A program made the position numbers and the translations under genes. 64,000 bases of DNA from CAZYVD01 sp964651045 (GTDB taxonomy: Bacteria; Zhuqueibacterota; QNDG01; DSAB01), in the NCBI GenBank assembly GCA_964651045.1, contig CAZYVD010000010.1, positions 3,143 to 67,142 of the forward strand. Reading direction: 5' to 3'. The notes under the pieces were generated by a model. That model saw nothing but the letters and a program-made list of their open reading frames with translations. It ran no database searches and was not told where the DNA came from. Positions 34,205 to 44,500 of this stretch are shown in pieces (within the stretch, counting starts at the first letter, position 1; the number at the start of each line of letters is the position of its first letter).

Positions 34205-35239
34205 CTATTCTGAAACAGCCTCTACTATGTGATCGATCCAATAATCCATCAGTTTAAAATTATCTGAAACCTCTGGATTTCCGCCAACAGAAAGTGGAAG
34301 AAAAAGTGCCATAATTCCTGTCTTCTGGGCAATAGTGGTCGGTTTTCTCTTCTCAAAATAGTCTGCCACCAGCATGACATCAATCCCACTATCTTTAATG
34401 AGTTTAATCATCTTTTCAACATGCTTTGGTGTGGGAGGAATGCCTGGTTTTGGTTCAATGTATCCAAGAACCTTCATCCCAAAGTCATGAGCAAAATAGG
34501 CCCAGTTTTTATGATAGGCAATGACCTCCTTACCGTGCAGCGGCATGGCCTTTTTCATCCATCCACCGAGTCTTTTTACCAGCTTCTCGCCTCTAAATTC
34601 CCTTTCAATAAAATCAAAGAATGTGCCTGCCTTAACAAGATCCATCAGCTGCTGCCCGCCTATTAAATCAACGAGTTCATCGCCAAACATTGCCCTGTAA
34701 ACACGGTCTACAAACCTTTTCTGTCTCTCTTCATAATATGATGCATGATCCGGATCTACCTTTTTCAATCCAATCAGGATATTCTCTGAAATAGGAATCC
34801 AGTTTCTGGGGCTGGTATGAATGTGAGGATTTCCATAAACATGAATATCTCCCTCTGTCCTGCTCAGAGCAGTCGTTGGTTTTTGCAAAAGCTCGATACC
34901 AGGATATACGGTAACATATCCAATCGCCCCATCCATGATCTTCTTGTTTCGCGCCTTGTCGAGCAGTGTTGTTGCCCAGAGCTCTAAATCCAGTCCTGTT
35001 GTTATAAAAAGATCTGCCTTTTTAAGCTTTATTGCAAGACTCGGCTTTGGAGGCACAAAATGGGGATCCTGATCGCCGTGTGACAGGTGATCAACAGTGA
35101 CATAATCTCCGCCAATCTCCTTTACAATCGAAGCATAATCTGAAAATGTAGTAACAACATAGAGTTTGCCTTCCTGTGCAGATATCATTGTAAATGTAAA
35201 AACTACTGCCAAAACGAAAATCAATTTACTCTTATTCAT
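34205..35239 (-). CDS. Metal-binding periplasmic protein (ZnuA/TroA family)
   Basis: The 344-residue protein has a signal peptide (LAVVFTFTMISAQ), the first metal-ligand region LSHGDQDPHFVPPKPS with His60, the second NPHIHTSPRN, and the C-terminal lobe with AYHKNWAYFAHDFG and LVADYFEKRKP. These are hallmarks of cluster A-I solute-binding proteins. It lacks the His-rich loop typical of many zinc-specific ZnuA proteins, so zinc versus manganese or iron stays open. It lies between the porin and the two permeases. Confidence 0.92.
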   Translation of the reverse strand: MNKSKLIFVLAVVFTFTMISAQEGKLYVVTTFSDYASIVKEIGGDYVTVDHLSHGDQDPHFVPPKPSLAIKLKKADLFITTGLDLELWATTLLDKARNKKIMDGAIGYVTVYPGIELLQKPTTALSRTEGDIHVYGNPHIHTSPRNWIPISENILIGLKKVDPDHASYYEERQKRFVDRVYRAMFGDELVDLIGGQQLMDLVKAGTFFDFIEREFRGEKLVKRLGGWMKKAMPLHGKEVIAYHKNWAYFAHDFGMKVLGYIEPKPGIPPTPKHVEKMIKLIKDSGIDVMLVADYFEKRKPTTIAQKTGIMALFLPLSVGGNPEVSDNFKLMDYWIDHIVEAVSE

Positions 35240-35291
35240 TGTCCACTCCTCTTTTAATTCATATAATAAAAAATACTATATAGATTATTGA

Positions 35292-36611
35292 TCAATATGC
35301 TTCATGCTTATGGGGTCCCATTGACCAGACCGTCTGAATAAAGAATGTATGATCATTCTCTTCATAACTGCGGTAAGTATAGCTGTACTGGAACCTCATC
35401 ATGACAAATTCTGACTGCCAGAAATCGACATAGGGAGTTATATCCCATTCATACTCCTTATTAACAACAGTTGGCAACTCCGAATAACCCGCTCTGATAC
35501 CTATCCAGAACCTGCGCCCGAGTTTATTGGAGATGTATGAATAGAAACCAAATCTATCGATTGCTCCATCCTTTCTGTTTCTGTGGCTGTAAAAAAATTC
35601 GTTTCTGAACTCTACAGTACGATAGTGAGCCCTGTCAACAGGAGCCCATTTATAGGTAATATCCAACCCCACAAGGGTCGTTCTGTACCCTGCCTTTTTA
35701 TCGTTATATCCATTTGCACCTGAAAATCCAATCTCTATATAGGCATCTCTCGAAAGGTCATAATAGTTCTTCAGATGTGTAACAAATATGACATTATCAT
35801 TAGCATCATCAAAACTCACTCCATCTCCGCCTGTAACTATCTCTATATCGAGTTCGTTGACATGGGCCCACAGCCTGGGAAGCAAAAAGTTTGCTCCAAC
35901 ACCTATCCCTGCAAAATTATTCTTAGAAAAAAGATTGGTCAGCACCCTTGGACGGTCAACCTGAGGAAGACCGTGATCGTGCCATCTGTTCAATATTCCA
36001 AACTGTGTATTAAACAGTCCAATCTTCAAGTTCATATTGGCCGGAAGATTGAGCCATTCCATATAGGCCTCTCCTATCATAAAACTTAAGGGATATTCTC
36101 CTACTCCCGGTATGCCAAGAAAAAACTTACCTCTTGTAAATGGATCGAGTGGAGCAATGATATGAAATTCTGCCTCCCTCATATAAAACATATTCCGTCC
36201 ATCTGTGAAATCGCCATCATTTACTATGACATCACTTTTCCCTGAGGATACACTTCCAAAAAAGTCACCAGTCATACTAATGTTGGGATTCAGCGCCTGA
36301 AGCTGTCTCTGCCCTCCTCTGAAGACTCTCGAAATCGTAGCTTCCTCTTTTTTCTTTGTCCTCGAGAGATCGCTTGCAGCATTGAGAAGTGCCTCCATTT
36401 CTGCCTTCTCCTTCTCTTCCTTTCTCGCCTTCTCTATGGCAGAGATTCTGCTGTCCAGATCCTTCAATTTTTTCAGATAGCAGTTCCTTAGCGAATCGAG
36501 CTCTGATAAGGCCTTTTTTATATCACTGTCCTTCTTTTTTTGAGCAGCCACGCCTGTACTCAAAGAGAGCATAAACATACACCCTGCAAATAGAGTAATC
36601 CATCTCATCAT
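35292..36611 (-). CDS. Outer-membrane porin-like protein with N-terminal coiled coil
   Basis: The 439-residue protein has a signal peptide (LSLSTGVAAQ), a charged coiled coil near 30-90 (LRNCYLKKLKDLDSRISAIE), then a beta-barrel pattern with alternating aromatic strands (FNTQFGILNRWHDHG, YRTVEFRNEFFYSHRN, FVMMRFQYSYTYRS) and a C-terminus ending HEAY. Such porins are often found with zinc or manganese ABC transporters in Bacteroidetes-like genomes and may admit the metal across the outer membrane. Position in the operon supports this. The start has two adjacent ATGs behind AAGGAG. Confidence 0.8.
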   Translation of the reverse strand: MMRWITLFAGCMFMLSLSTGVAAQKKKDSDIKKALSELDSLRNCYLKKLKDLDSRISAIEKARKEEKEKAEMEALLNAASDLSRTKKKEEATISRVFRGGQRQLQALNPNISMTGDFFGSVSSGKSDVIVNDGDFTDGRNMFYMREAEFHIIAPLDPFTRGKFFLGIPGVGEYPLSFMIGEAYMEWLNLPANMNLKIGLFNTQFGILNRWHDHGLPQVDRPRVLTNLFSKNNFAGIGVGANFLLPRLWAHVNELDIEIVTGGDGVSFDDANDNVIFVTHLKNYYDLSRDAYIEIGFSGANGYNDKKAGYRTTLVGLDITYKWAPVDRAHYRTVEFRNEFFYSHRNRKDGAIDRFGFYSYISNKLGRRFWIGIRAGYSELPTVVNKEYEWDITPYVDFWQSEFVMMRFQYSYTYRSYEENDHTFFIQTVWSMGPHKHEAY

Positions 36612-36676
36612 AAACTCCTTTCTTATGACTTAAAATAGAAGCTCAATAACAAGTATTATAATTTTAATTATAGTCT

Positions 36677-36979
36677 CTATGCAGGCGGGGCACGCGGATT
36701 GGGTCTTGATGATAAGACTTTTTGTGGTGTTAGAATGATTTCTTCTAAGGATATGTATTCAATGGTTATTGGCTGGACACATGTTGAACCCATGATGGGC
36801 ATGATCTCCGGGATATCATTCTTTATTTGAATCTCCCAATGGCATGCCGGGCAATTATCATGGAATCTAAAATCCTGCTTGTGATTGTGTAAAAGGGGGC
36901 TTAATAAATATATTGCTAAAAAATATGTCAGTACAATAGAGAATAATATTTTATATATAATTTTATAATTATGATTCAT
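36677..36979 (-). CDS. Small membrane protein with HxH and CPACHW motifs
   Basis: The 100-residue protein has one N-terminal membrane helix (ILFSIVLTYFLAIYLLSPLL) followed immediately by LHNHKQDFRFHDNCPACHW, where His, Asp and a CxxCH motif could bind a metal ion. The tail is Pro-rich. Similar short proteins accompany metal uptake or efflux genes, but no function is established. It is the first gene of the metal operon. There is no ribosome-binding site, and a 7-1-7 palindrome covers the start codon. Confidence 0.7.
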   Translation of the reverse strand: MNHNYKIIYKILFSIVLTYFLAIYLLSPLLHNHKQDFRFHDNCPACHWEIQIKNDIPEIMPIMGSTCVQPITIEYISLEEIILTPQKVLSSRPNPRAPPA

Positions 36980-36982
36980 AAT
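36968..36982 (-). promoter_or_regulatory. 7-1-7 palindrome over start codon, candidate Fur-family operator
   Basis: ATTATGA-T-TCATAAT is a perfect 7-1-7 inverted repeat, the geometry used by Fur, Zur, Mur and PerR regulators. It includes the ATG of the small CxxCH protein. A metalloregulator bound here would block expression of the operon. The sequence is not a textbook Fur box, so the regulator is unknown. Confidence 0.45.
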
Positions 36983-37010
36983 ATAAACACTAATATTTTA
37001 AAGTAAAACT

Positions 37011-37039
37011 AAGATAAATAATTTTATTCTCGAATGCAA
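37011..37039 (-). promoter_or_regulatory. Candidate promoter of the metal-uptake operon
   Basis: On the minus strand TTGCAT (37034-37039) and TATCTT (37011-37016) are 17 bp apart, a fair -35/-10 pair. The predicted start at about 37004 is 25 bp upstream of the start codon and of the palindrome. Confidence 0.4.
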
Positions 37040-37150
37040 GCATTTTCCGCCGAACCATATTAATTAAAAATAAAATATCGATCGATAGCTACATATATAA
37101 TTTGAAAATACAAACACTTAGATTCTGTCTATTCATGGTAAGGGTAACAT

Positions 37151-37187
37151 TTAAATAAAAAAGCCCTACTCTATTAAGAGTAAGGCT
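37151..37187 (-). terminator. Rho-independent terminator of the NtrC-type gene
   Basis: Read on the minus strand, AGCC plus TACTCT pairs with AGAGTA plus GGCT across one internal mismatch, followed by TTTTTTATTT. It lies 26 bp after the stop codon of the AAA+ protein. The gap from here to 36980 has A+T-rich promoter DNA and one perfect palindrome, TATCGATCGATA at 37076-37087. Confidence 0.8.
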
Positions 37188-37212
37188 TCATCTGTTTAAA
37201 CTTCTGCTACTT

Positions 37213-38139
37213 TTAAAACTCTTTCTTTGAGAAACCATACTTTTTCATCTTGTAGCGCAGAGCGGCCTCTGAAATCTTAAGAGCCCTTGCCGATTTTGTC
37301 TGATTTCCTGCATATCTGCGGAGCGACTTGCGAATCATATACTTCTCGACTTCACCCACAGAACTCGGCAGATCCATGCCATCCAAGAATTCAAAGGGAT
37401 GCCTCCTCACCTCAAATGGTAAATACTCTATCGAAAGCTTATCCTCTGGTGACAGCAGTATCAAATTCTCTATGGCATTCTTCAATTCTGTTACATTACC
37501 TGGCCACTCATACTCCATAATCGACTCGAATAAAAGTGTTGGAACTGCGGGCATCTCCTCCTGCGAATCTTTAAAATGTTCGTTCATAAAGTGGTTAAAA
37601 AGAATAGGAATGTCCTGCCTCCTGTTCCTCAGTGGTGGGAGATAGATTTTGAGTTGACTCAGAAGAGCCAGAAAATCCTGCCGAAATGTCTCCTTTTTCA
37701 GTTTCTTCTCATCCGTGGCAGAAGCTATCAAGCGAATATCTATCTTTACATACTCATCCTCTGAAGGCCTTTTGAATTTACCCTCTTTAAAAATATTGAA
37801 AAATCTTTTCTGATACTCTGGATCAAGATCTTCTACGTTTTCAAGAAATAGTATGCCTCTGTTCGCCTTCTCAATAATACCGAGTTTGCGTTCAAAACCC
37901 TTCGGGCCTTCTACTCTCTTTCCAAATATCTCATCATCCGTAATCGTGTCGCCAACCGCAGGACAATTCAAAACCACAAATGGCTTCCTGACCCTTGTAC
38001 TCCGATGGCGTATCTCAAGAGCCGTGTGTTTTCTTCCTGTCCCGACCTCCCCAATTATCAACACATTAACATCCGACTTGCCGGCTTCTCGTATTATTCT
38101 TCTTGCCGTCAATATTTCAGGACTCTGTCCTAATAACAT
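37213..38139 (-). CDS. Atypical NtrC-family AAA+ regulator lacking the GAFTGA loop
   Basis: The ATG at 38139 follows AGGAGGTG and gives 308 residues (MLLGQSPEILTARRII); a longer frame exists but has no ribosome-binding site. The order is AAA+ domain then Fis-type HTH (ADQTKSARALKIS-like: NQTKSARALKISEAALRYKM). Walker A is GEVGTGRK instead of GESGTGKE, the sigma-54 contact loop GAFTGA is replaced by VEGPKGF, and Walker B reads LFLENV instead of LFLDEI. It has no receiver or sensor domain. It therefore probably cannot activate sigma-54 in the usual manner, and may be a repressor or sigma-70 regulator like TyrR. Confidence 0.85.
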   Translation of the reverse strand: MLLGQSPEILTARRIIREAGKSDVNVLIIGEVGTGRKHTALEIRHRSTRVRKPFVVLNCPAVGDTITDDEIFGKRVEGPKGFERKLGIIEKANRGILFLENVEDLDPEYQKRFFNIFKEGKFKRPSEDEYVKIDIRLIASATDEKKLKKETFRQDFLALLSQLKIYLPPLRNRRQDIPILFNHFMNEHFKDSQEEMPAVPTLLFESIMEYEWPGNVTELKNAIENLILLSPEDKLSIEYLPFEVRRHPFEFLDGMDLPSSVGEVEKYMIRKSLRRYAGNQTKSARALKISEAALRYKMKKYGFSKKEF

Positions 38140-38284
38140 AATACACCTCCTATTGCTATTCTCATCTTTAATATCTCTTTCACCTCTAATTCTCTTAAAA
38201 TAAAATATAATATTTTTTTCGAATAAATCAAGATAAATAATAAATATTTTTATTTTATTCACAATTAACTTGTGGGAGAAATCG

Positions 38285-38321
38285 AATTCAGCAGAGTTAA
38301 AAGGTATTCTTTAGCTGAATT
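38285..38321. repeat. Inverted repeat between the NtrC-type and RND genes
   Basis: AATTCAGC and GCTGAATT form an 8-bp stem with a 21-nt loop in the 246-bp gap from 38140 to 38385. There is no T tract. It may be a weak transcription barrier or an operator; nothing else is evident in this gap. Confidence 0.3.
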
Positions 38322-38385
38322 AACAATTTTAGCTGCTGTGAGAATAATTTGGTAGGCCTATTAGCAATAATTCAATCAATGTGGA

Positions 38386-41300
38386 TTAAATAGATAACCT
38401 CTTGAATTTTATAGAAATCTTCTCAAAAGTAACATATAGAACCGGAATTACTGTAAGCACCATTACCGTAGATGCGATTAAACCTCCAATTGTTGCAAGT
38501 GCAAGTGCATACCAGATGTCACCAGATTCGCTTCCTAAAATCACAAGTGGAAGCAGGCCACCAATGGTAGTAAACGTTGTCATCAGGATCGGCCTCATTC
38601 TGTTTGAGGTTCCATTAATGACAGCCTCTTTAATACTTAAACCTTCCCTTCTCAATCTGTTTATATGATCAATTAAAATGATCGAGTCGTTAACAACAAT
38701 TCCTCCAAGCAGTATAACACCAATATATGCAGAACGATCAAAAGATGTACCGGTCAGATAGAATATTAAAAAAACACCTGAGAGTGAAAACGGTACAGTC
38801 AGAAGAATGAGAAAAGGATGAAGAATCGACTCAAAAAGACCGGCAGTTACCAGAAATACGAGCAGAAGAGAAATACCGAGTATAAAAAAGATTTCATTCT
38901 TCTCTTTTTTGCTCATTCTATAACTTCTGCCATTATCCACACTGTACCCTGGCGGAACATGTGTTGTATTTATTATGCTCTCAATGAGACGATTACATAG
39001 CTTCTGAGGACCTCTAAACTCAAATCCAACATATCGCATGTACTGCTGATTCTCTCTCAAAATCTCCTCCATTGTCTTTCGTTTTGTTATGAGAGCAACC
39101 TCACCTAAACGTACCCCCTCTCCCCTCTTTGTTGGTATGAGCAGATTCTTTAAATCCATCATTGAAAAATCTTTATAAGTTTTAAACTTAATTGTACACC
39201 CTATCTCATCACCGCCCATTCTGACCCGCTGGGCACCAAGATTTTCCCTCAAAAAAGCACTCACATTGTATAGAACCTCCAATATTGTGATATCGTATTT
39301 CATCAACTTTTCTCTATCAATACTAAGAACAGTCTCATATGAGTTTCCATATGAATAGACATAAGCCATATCTTCATTCACATTTTTCACTCTTACATAT
39401 TTCCTGAGCCTTTTTCCTATATCGTGTGCTATCTTTTTTATTCTGTCATAGTTGTATCCAAGAATCTTTATACTATTTCCCATTACCCAATAGGAAGATC
39501 CTATAGAGAATGGCTCACCAAAACCATATATTGAAACATCTATGCCCGACATCTGTGCTGCAACTCCTATCAACTCCTCTTTTAGAATATATGGAAAACT
39601 TGTGGATAGAACCTCCTCAGGGAATTTTATTCTCATGCTTGCACTTTCATCATAAACATTTGTTGAAATCTTTTCCACAAAATTTTTTTTGAGAGCTATG
39701 TTTTCAAATTTTCTAATAATCTTATCGGTGCGCTCCAGTTCTGCACCTTTTGGCAGTCTTATGCCTACATACAGGACCTCTCTTCTTCCCCAGCCCGACC
39801 ATATCCTTCCCTTCGTAACATACCTGTCAAAAATATAGTATGAAAATCCAAGCAGGATGAGGAGAACAGACAATACAACTCCCCTGTGATCAACCATCCT
39901 GCTCAATGTTCGCTTAAACCATCCCAGAGGTTTAAAAACCCGAATCTTTTCGACAGCAAGTTCTTCTTCTGAAAAAAACCTTGCTGTGAGTGAAGGGGTC
40001 AGTGAAAATGCAACAACTATTGAAGAAAGAAGAGAAAAACCAACGGCCATTGCAAATGGAAGATAGTAGATGCGAAGCTCGCCTGTCATGTACAAAAAAG
40101 GCAAAAAGGCTACAACTGTTGTAAGAGTAGATGCCATTATTGGAAGCACAACCTCTTTTGTACCATGTATAGCAGAATCGATCAGCCTCTCGCCACCTCC
40201 ACATCTTCTTATTATATTCTCCACAACAACAATGGCATTGTCAACAAGCATACCAAACCCAAGAGTGAGCCCAGCTAATGTGAGAAGATTGAGAGTGATT
40301 TTAAAGATTAAAAACAGATTGAGACTCATGAGAACCGAGAAAAAGATTGTGGAAATTATGATTATCGGTGAACGATATGTGTGTAAAAATATCATAAGAA
40401 CAAGAAAAATAACCACAACGGAAAACAGGGATTTCTGAGCAAGTGAGGAGAGATTGTCCCGAATCTCTCTACTCTGATCATCATCAACAATCATTGTAAG
40501 GTTGGCGGGCAGCCTATCTTTAATTACATCAAGCTTTTCCATTATTCTATCTGCACAACTTACAATGTTTGTTCCGATCTCCCTGTCGATATTGATAACC
40601 ACTGCAGGATTACCATTTATTCTGGAAAGGCTCCTTGCACGCCCAAAAGTATCAAAAACCTGGGCAACATCTTTGATTCTGACAACTCCACCATCCTTTG
40701 TGGTCTTGATTATAGCATTACTGATTTCATCAGCATCTTTTATTGGAGTATCTATAAATATGGACTGACGAGTTCCTCCCTGATCTATTGCACCAATATT
40801 CTCTTTCATCCCAAGCTCATTGAGCACAGCAGCAATACTGTAGAGTGAGAGTCCATATGAATCTAACCTGTGTTTATCCACAAGAATCTCTATTTCACGA
40901 TCCTGTCCTCCAATCACTGTAACATTTGCCACACCCTTTATTCCTAAAAGATATGGTCTGATTCTATCGAGTGCTATACTCCGAAGATCATTTATCGTGT
41001 AAGGCCCTGTCAGGCGAATTGAAAAGAAACGTCCTGTTCTGAATTTCCTCGGCTCATATCTGCTGATAGAAGGAGGCGACACGCCGTGGGGAAGCTCTTC
41101 TCGTACCATTGATAACTTTTCACTGAGCTCCATCTTTGCAAATTCCATATCGGTTCCACGACTGAACTGAAGTGTTACCTGAGAATTTCCCTCACTTGAA
41201 CTCGATGTTACTTTCTGAACACCCCTGATGGTATTTGCCACTGCCTCCAGTGGTGCTGTGACAAATGCCTCCATTACTTCTGGAGATGTATAGGGCCATG

Positions 41301-41448
41301 AAACAGTGATTGTCAACTGGGGAAACTCTACATTTGGAGTAATCTCAAGAGGCAGATGAGTTGCAGAAAAAAAGCCTGTGAAGAGAATGACCAGAAAAAT
41401 CATTGCAATTGCAATTGGACGTCTTATCGATGTTTCTATTAGATCCAT
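38386..41448 (-). CDS. RND-family efflux transporter, first copy
   Basis: The 1020-residue protein has the RND fold: N-terminal helix, large periplasmic loop, six helices, second loop and six helices. The N-terminus SIRRPIAIAMIFLVILFTGF is typical. The TM4 proton-relay motif is GMLVDNAIVVVEN, with D403 and N404 where AcrB has two Asp. The second half has GIVVNDSIILIDHINRLR. It probably exports hydrophobic compounds or lipids across the envelope. It is the last gene of a three-gene operon with a second RND pump and a periplasmic adaptor; no outer-membrane channel is encoded nearby. Confidence 0.93.
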   Translation of the reverse strand: MDLIETSIRRPIAIAMIFLVILFTGFFSATHLPLEITPNVEFPQLTITVSWPYTSPEVMEAFVTAPLEAVANTIRGVQKVTSSSSEGNSQVTLQFSRGTDMEFAKMELSEKLSMVREELPHGVSPPSISRYEPRKFRTGRFFSIRLTGPYTINDLRSIALDRIRPYLLGIKGVANVTVIGGQDREIEILVDKHRLDSYGLSLYSIAAVLNELGMKENIGAIDQGGTRQSIFIDTPIKDADEISNAIIKTTKDGGVVRIKDVAQVFDTFGRARSLSRINGNPAVVINIDREIGTNIVSCADRIMEKLDVIKDRLPANLTMIVDDDQSREIRDNLSSLAQKSLFSVVVIFLVLMIFLHTYRSPIIIISTIFFSVLMSLNLFLIFKITLNLLTLAGLTLGFGMLVDNAIVVVENIIRRCGGGERLIDSAIHGTKEVVLPIMASTLTTVVAFLPFLYMTGELRIYYLPFAMAVGFSLLSSIVVAFSLTPSLTARFFSEEELAVEKIRVFKPLGWFKRTLSRMVDHRGVVLSVLLILLGFSYYIFDRYVTKGRIWSGWGRREVLYVGIRLPKGAELERTDKIIRKFENIALKKNFVEKISTNVYDESASMRIKFPEEVLSTSFPYILKEELIGVAAQMSGIDVSIYGFGEPFSIGSSYWVMGNSIKILGYNYDRIKKIAHDIGKRLRKYVRVKNVNEDMAYVYSYGNSYETVLSIDREKLMKYDITILEVLYNVSAFLRENLGAQRVRMGGDEIGCTIKFKTYKDFSMMDLKNLLIPTKRGEGVRLGEVALITKRKTMEEILRENQQYMRYVGFEFRGPQKLCNRLIESIINTTHVPPGYSVDNGRSYRMSKKEKNEIFFILGISLLLVFLVTAGLFESILHPFLILLTVPFSLSGVFLIFYLTGTSFDRSAYIGVILLGGIVVNDSIILIDHINRLRREGLSIKEAVINGTSNRMRPILMTTFTTIGGLLPLVILGSESGDIWYALALATIGGLIASTVMVLTVIPVLYVTFEKISIKFKRLSI

Positions 41449-41515
41449 TTTCGATATATAATAATCTTAAAAAGTTAACTTCCAGCAATCCTCAGTATTG
41501 TAGCAATTAAACAAT

Positions 41516-44500
41516 CTAAACAGCCTCCTCCCTGCTCTGTCTCCTCTCAGAAACCAGGCTGTAGAGTACTGGAATCATAATAAGGGTTAGCACCGTAGAT
41601 GTAAAGAGCCCACCTATAATTGCCAGTGCCAGTGGACGTTGCAGTTCTGCACCTGCACCCAGTCCACTGGCCATTGGTGCAAGCCCAAGTATGGTTGTTA
41701 CTGATGTCATCACAATTGGCCTGAACCTCTTTCTTCCAGCATCCATTATTGCCCTCCGTACAGAACTGCCCCTCCTTCTTTCCTGATTAATAAAATCTAT
41801 CTTGACAATAGCATCATTGACTGCAATACCCACAAGCACAACAACACCTATCATAGAGATTACATTCAGAGACTGACCTGTCAACAGCAAAAGCCATATT
41901 GTTCCCACAGCAGCCATCGGTATTGAGAATATTATGATAAGGGGATGAATTAAAGACTCAAACTGGGCAGCCATAATCATATAAACAAGTACAATGGCCA
42001 GAATTCCTGCCCACATTAGACTTTTATACGATTGTGCCATCTCCTGCTTGGCACCACCTATTGAAATGTATGTGTCTGTACTCAGGGGAATGTCATCCAT
42101 TTTATTCTCGAGCTTTTTTATCACCTGGGCGAGTGACTTTCCAGAAACATTAGCATAAAGACTTATTACCCTCGTCTGATCCTCACGATGTATCTCTACA
42201 GCACCCCTTGACTTTGATATTGTTGCCACCTCTCTCAGTGGAATACCACTGTGTCCTGTAGGAATCGTTGTATTCATCAATCTCTCAATATCCATTCTGT
42301 TGGAAAATCGAGGTTTGACTCTGATATCTATCTTCTGCTCCATCTCCTTGAATTGAGAAGCAAGATCGCCTGTTAAATCATTCTTTATGAACCTTGCTAT
42401 ATTTCTAACCGAGAGTCCATACATCCCTGCTCTCTCTCTATCGATAACTATCCGATATTCCGGCCTGCCCACTTCGAAGTCGGATTTTAAATCGGTTATC
42501 CCCGGCACTTCTCTACACTTCTCTTTTATCTTTTCTATAATCCCAAGAGCTTCCTCAAGCTTCTCACCGTAGACCTGAATAACTATATCTGCTTCTGTGG
42601 TACCGAGTATCTGGCTTAGCACAGTCTGACCAGTACCAAATGTAACTTCTGCAGCACTGTTTGCAAATCTTTTTCTAAGATTATCCATTATACTTTTTGT
42701 CTTAACACCCCTCTTAACACGTACACGTATCTCGGCCTTATTGAGACCCGTATTTGCCATCCCGGTTCCTATCTGCTGTCGAATTAATCCCACACTGGAA
42801 AAAACATCCTGCACTCCATCTGTTTGCATTATTTCCCTTTCCATCTGCAAGACCAATTCATTTACTGCCGATAGAGATGTACCCGGCTCCATCCGCACCT
42901 CTATCCTGAACTCTCTCTGGTCGACTCTTGGCATAAGCTCTCTCGGAAGAATAAATCCTGCACCTGCGGTTATGAAGAGTATTAGTGCCATGATGAGCAG
43001 AGCAGCAACCCTGTTATCAAGTGCTGTATTTAAAACCTTCTCATACTTCTGCATGAGGAAAGATAGTATCCTGTTGAACTGTTTGAATATTGGATTTGTA
43101 AATCTATAAAACATAGCTCCGCATCTTTTAAGAATCAGAGATATAAGACTCATAACAATCCGATAAATATATCTGATAAGTTTAAATATCGCTCCTAATA
43201 CGATCCTGAAAGGAAACAGTATCCATCTTATCGGCCGCCTGTTTATGAAATCGATTTTCCCACCCCCAATCTCCTCTACATGGTCCACTTTACCATCACG
43301 CGAAAATCTTGATGCAAGCACTGGAAGAAGGGTTAATGAAACTACTAGAGAAGAAAGTAGTGCAAATGTTACTGTTATTGCCTGGTCCTTGAAAAGCTGT
43401 CCGGCAATTCCACGAACATACAATACCGGGAAAAATACTGCGATTGTCGTAAAGGTCGAAGCAGTTACTGCCATTGCTACCTCTTTTGTCCCATTCACTG
43501 CAGCTCTAACCATACCTGCACCACCTTCTCTATGGCGAAAGATGTTTTCGAGTACAACTATAGAACAATCCACAAGCATGCCCACACCAAGTGCAAGCCC
43601 ACCAAGCGACATGAGATTCAGGCTCACACCAGTAAAATATAATAAAATGAATGTTCCGATTATCGATATTGGAATCGCAACAGATATACTAAGAGGATTT
43701 CTTATATCATTCATGAAAAAGAACAGTATAAAAAAGGCAAGAATACCTCCTAACACAATCGCCTGCAGAACGTTAGAAACTGCCTTTGATATGAAATCTG
43801 CCTGATCATAGGCTATGACTATTGGTATTCTTGGATACTCCATCCTCAGTTGTGATAGAACCTGCTTTACTCTTTTCGATACTCTTACGGTATTTGCGCC
43901 GGCCTCTTTGGTCAGCAGTATTCCTATGCTCTCTTCTCCATTGTAGTGGGTTATGTTCTGCCTCTCTTTGAAACCCTGTTTTACAACTGCCACATCTCTG
44001 AGATGTATTATTGAACCATCCCTTTCTCTTTTTATTACTACAGATTCCATCTCTTTTACATTCTGGAAAGAACCGATTGTACGAAGAGAGTAGCGATATC
44101 TGCCCTTTTTGATGGTGCCCCCAGGCATATCAACATTTGCATTATCAATTGCAGCCGAGATATGATCTATAGTCAAACCGAGGGCCTCGATCTTCTCTTT
44201 GTCTACATCTACCTGGACCTCTCTCTCCATTCCGCCAACCACATCGGCAAGTGCAACTCCCCTTATCTGTTCCAATCTTCTCTTGAAAACATTCCTGCTT
44301 ATCTCTTTTAATGAAACAAGATCCCTTCCCGAAACAGAAAGAGCAATGATCGGCTGCTGTGAAGGATCGAGATGAATGAGTGTTGGCCTTCCAGCATCTT
44401 CAGGAAGACTCCTGCTAATTGCATCGAGCTTCTCTCTTACGTGAAGAGAGGCAAAATCCATGTTCTGTCCCCAGTTGAATTCCAGGATTATCTGGGAAAG

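Noticed and set aside
37076..37087. Perfect palindrome TATCGATCGATA between the metal operon and the NtrC-type gene
   Set aside because: It occurs once in an A+T-rich gap, with no partner site, so it is not reported as an operator.
43245..43805. Open frame opposite the larger RND gene
   Set aside because: Shadow of the RND coding sequence; low-complexity Ser/Thr/Pro text with no ribosome-binding site.
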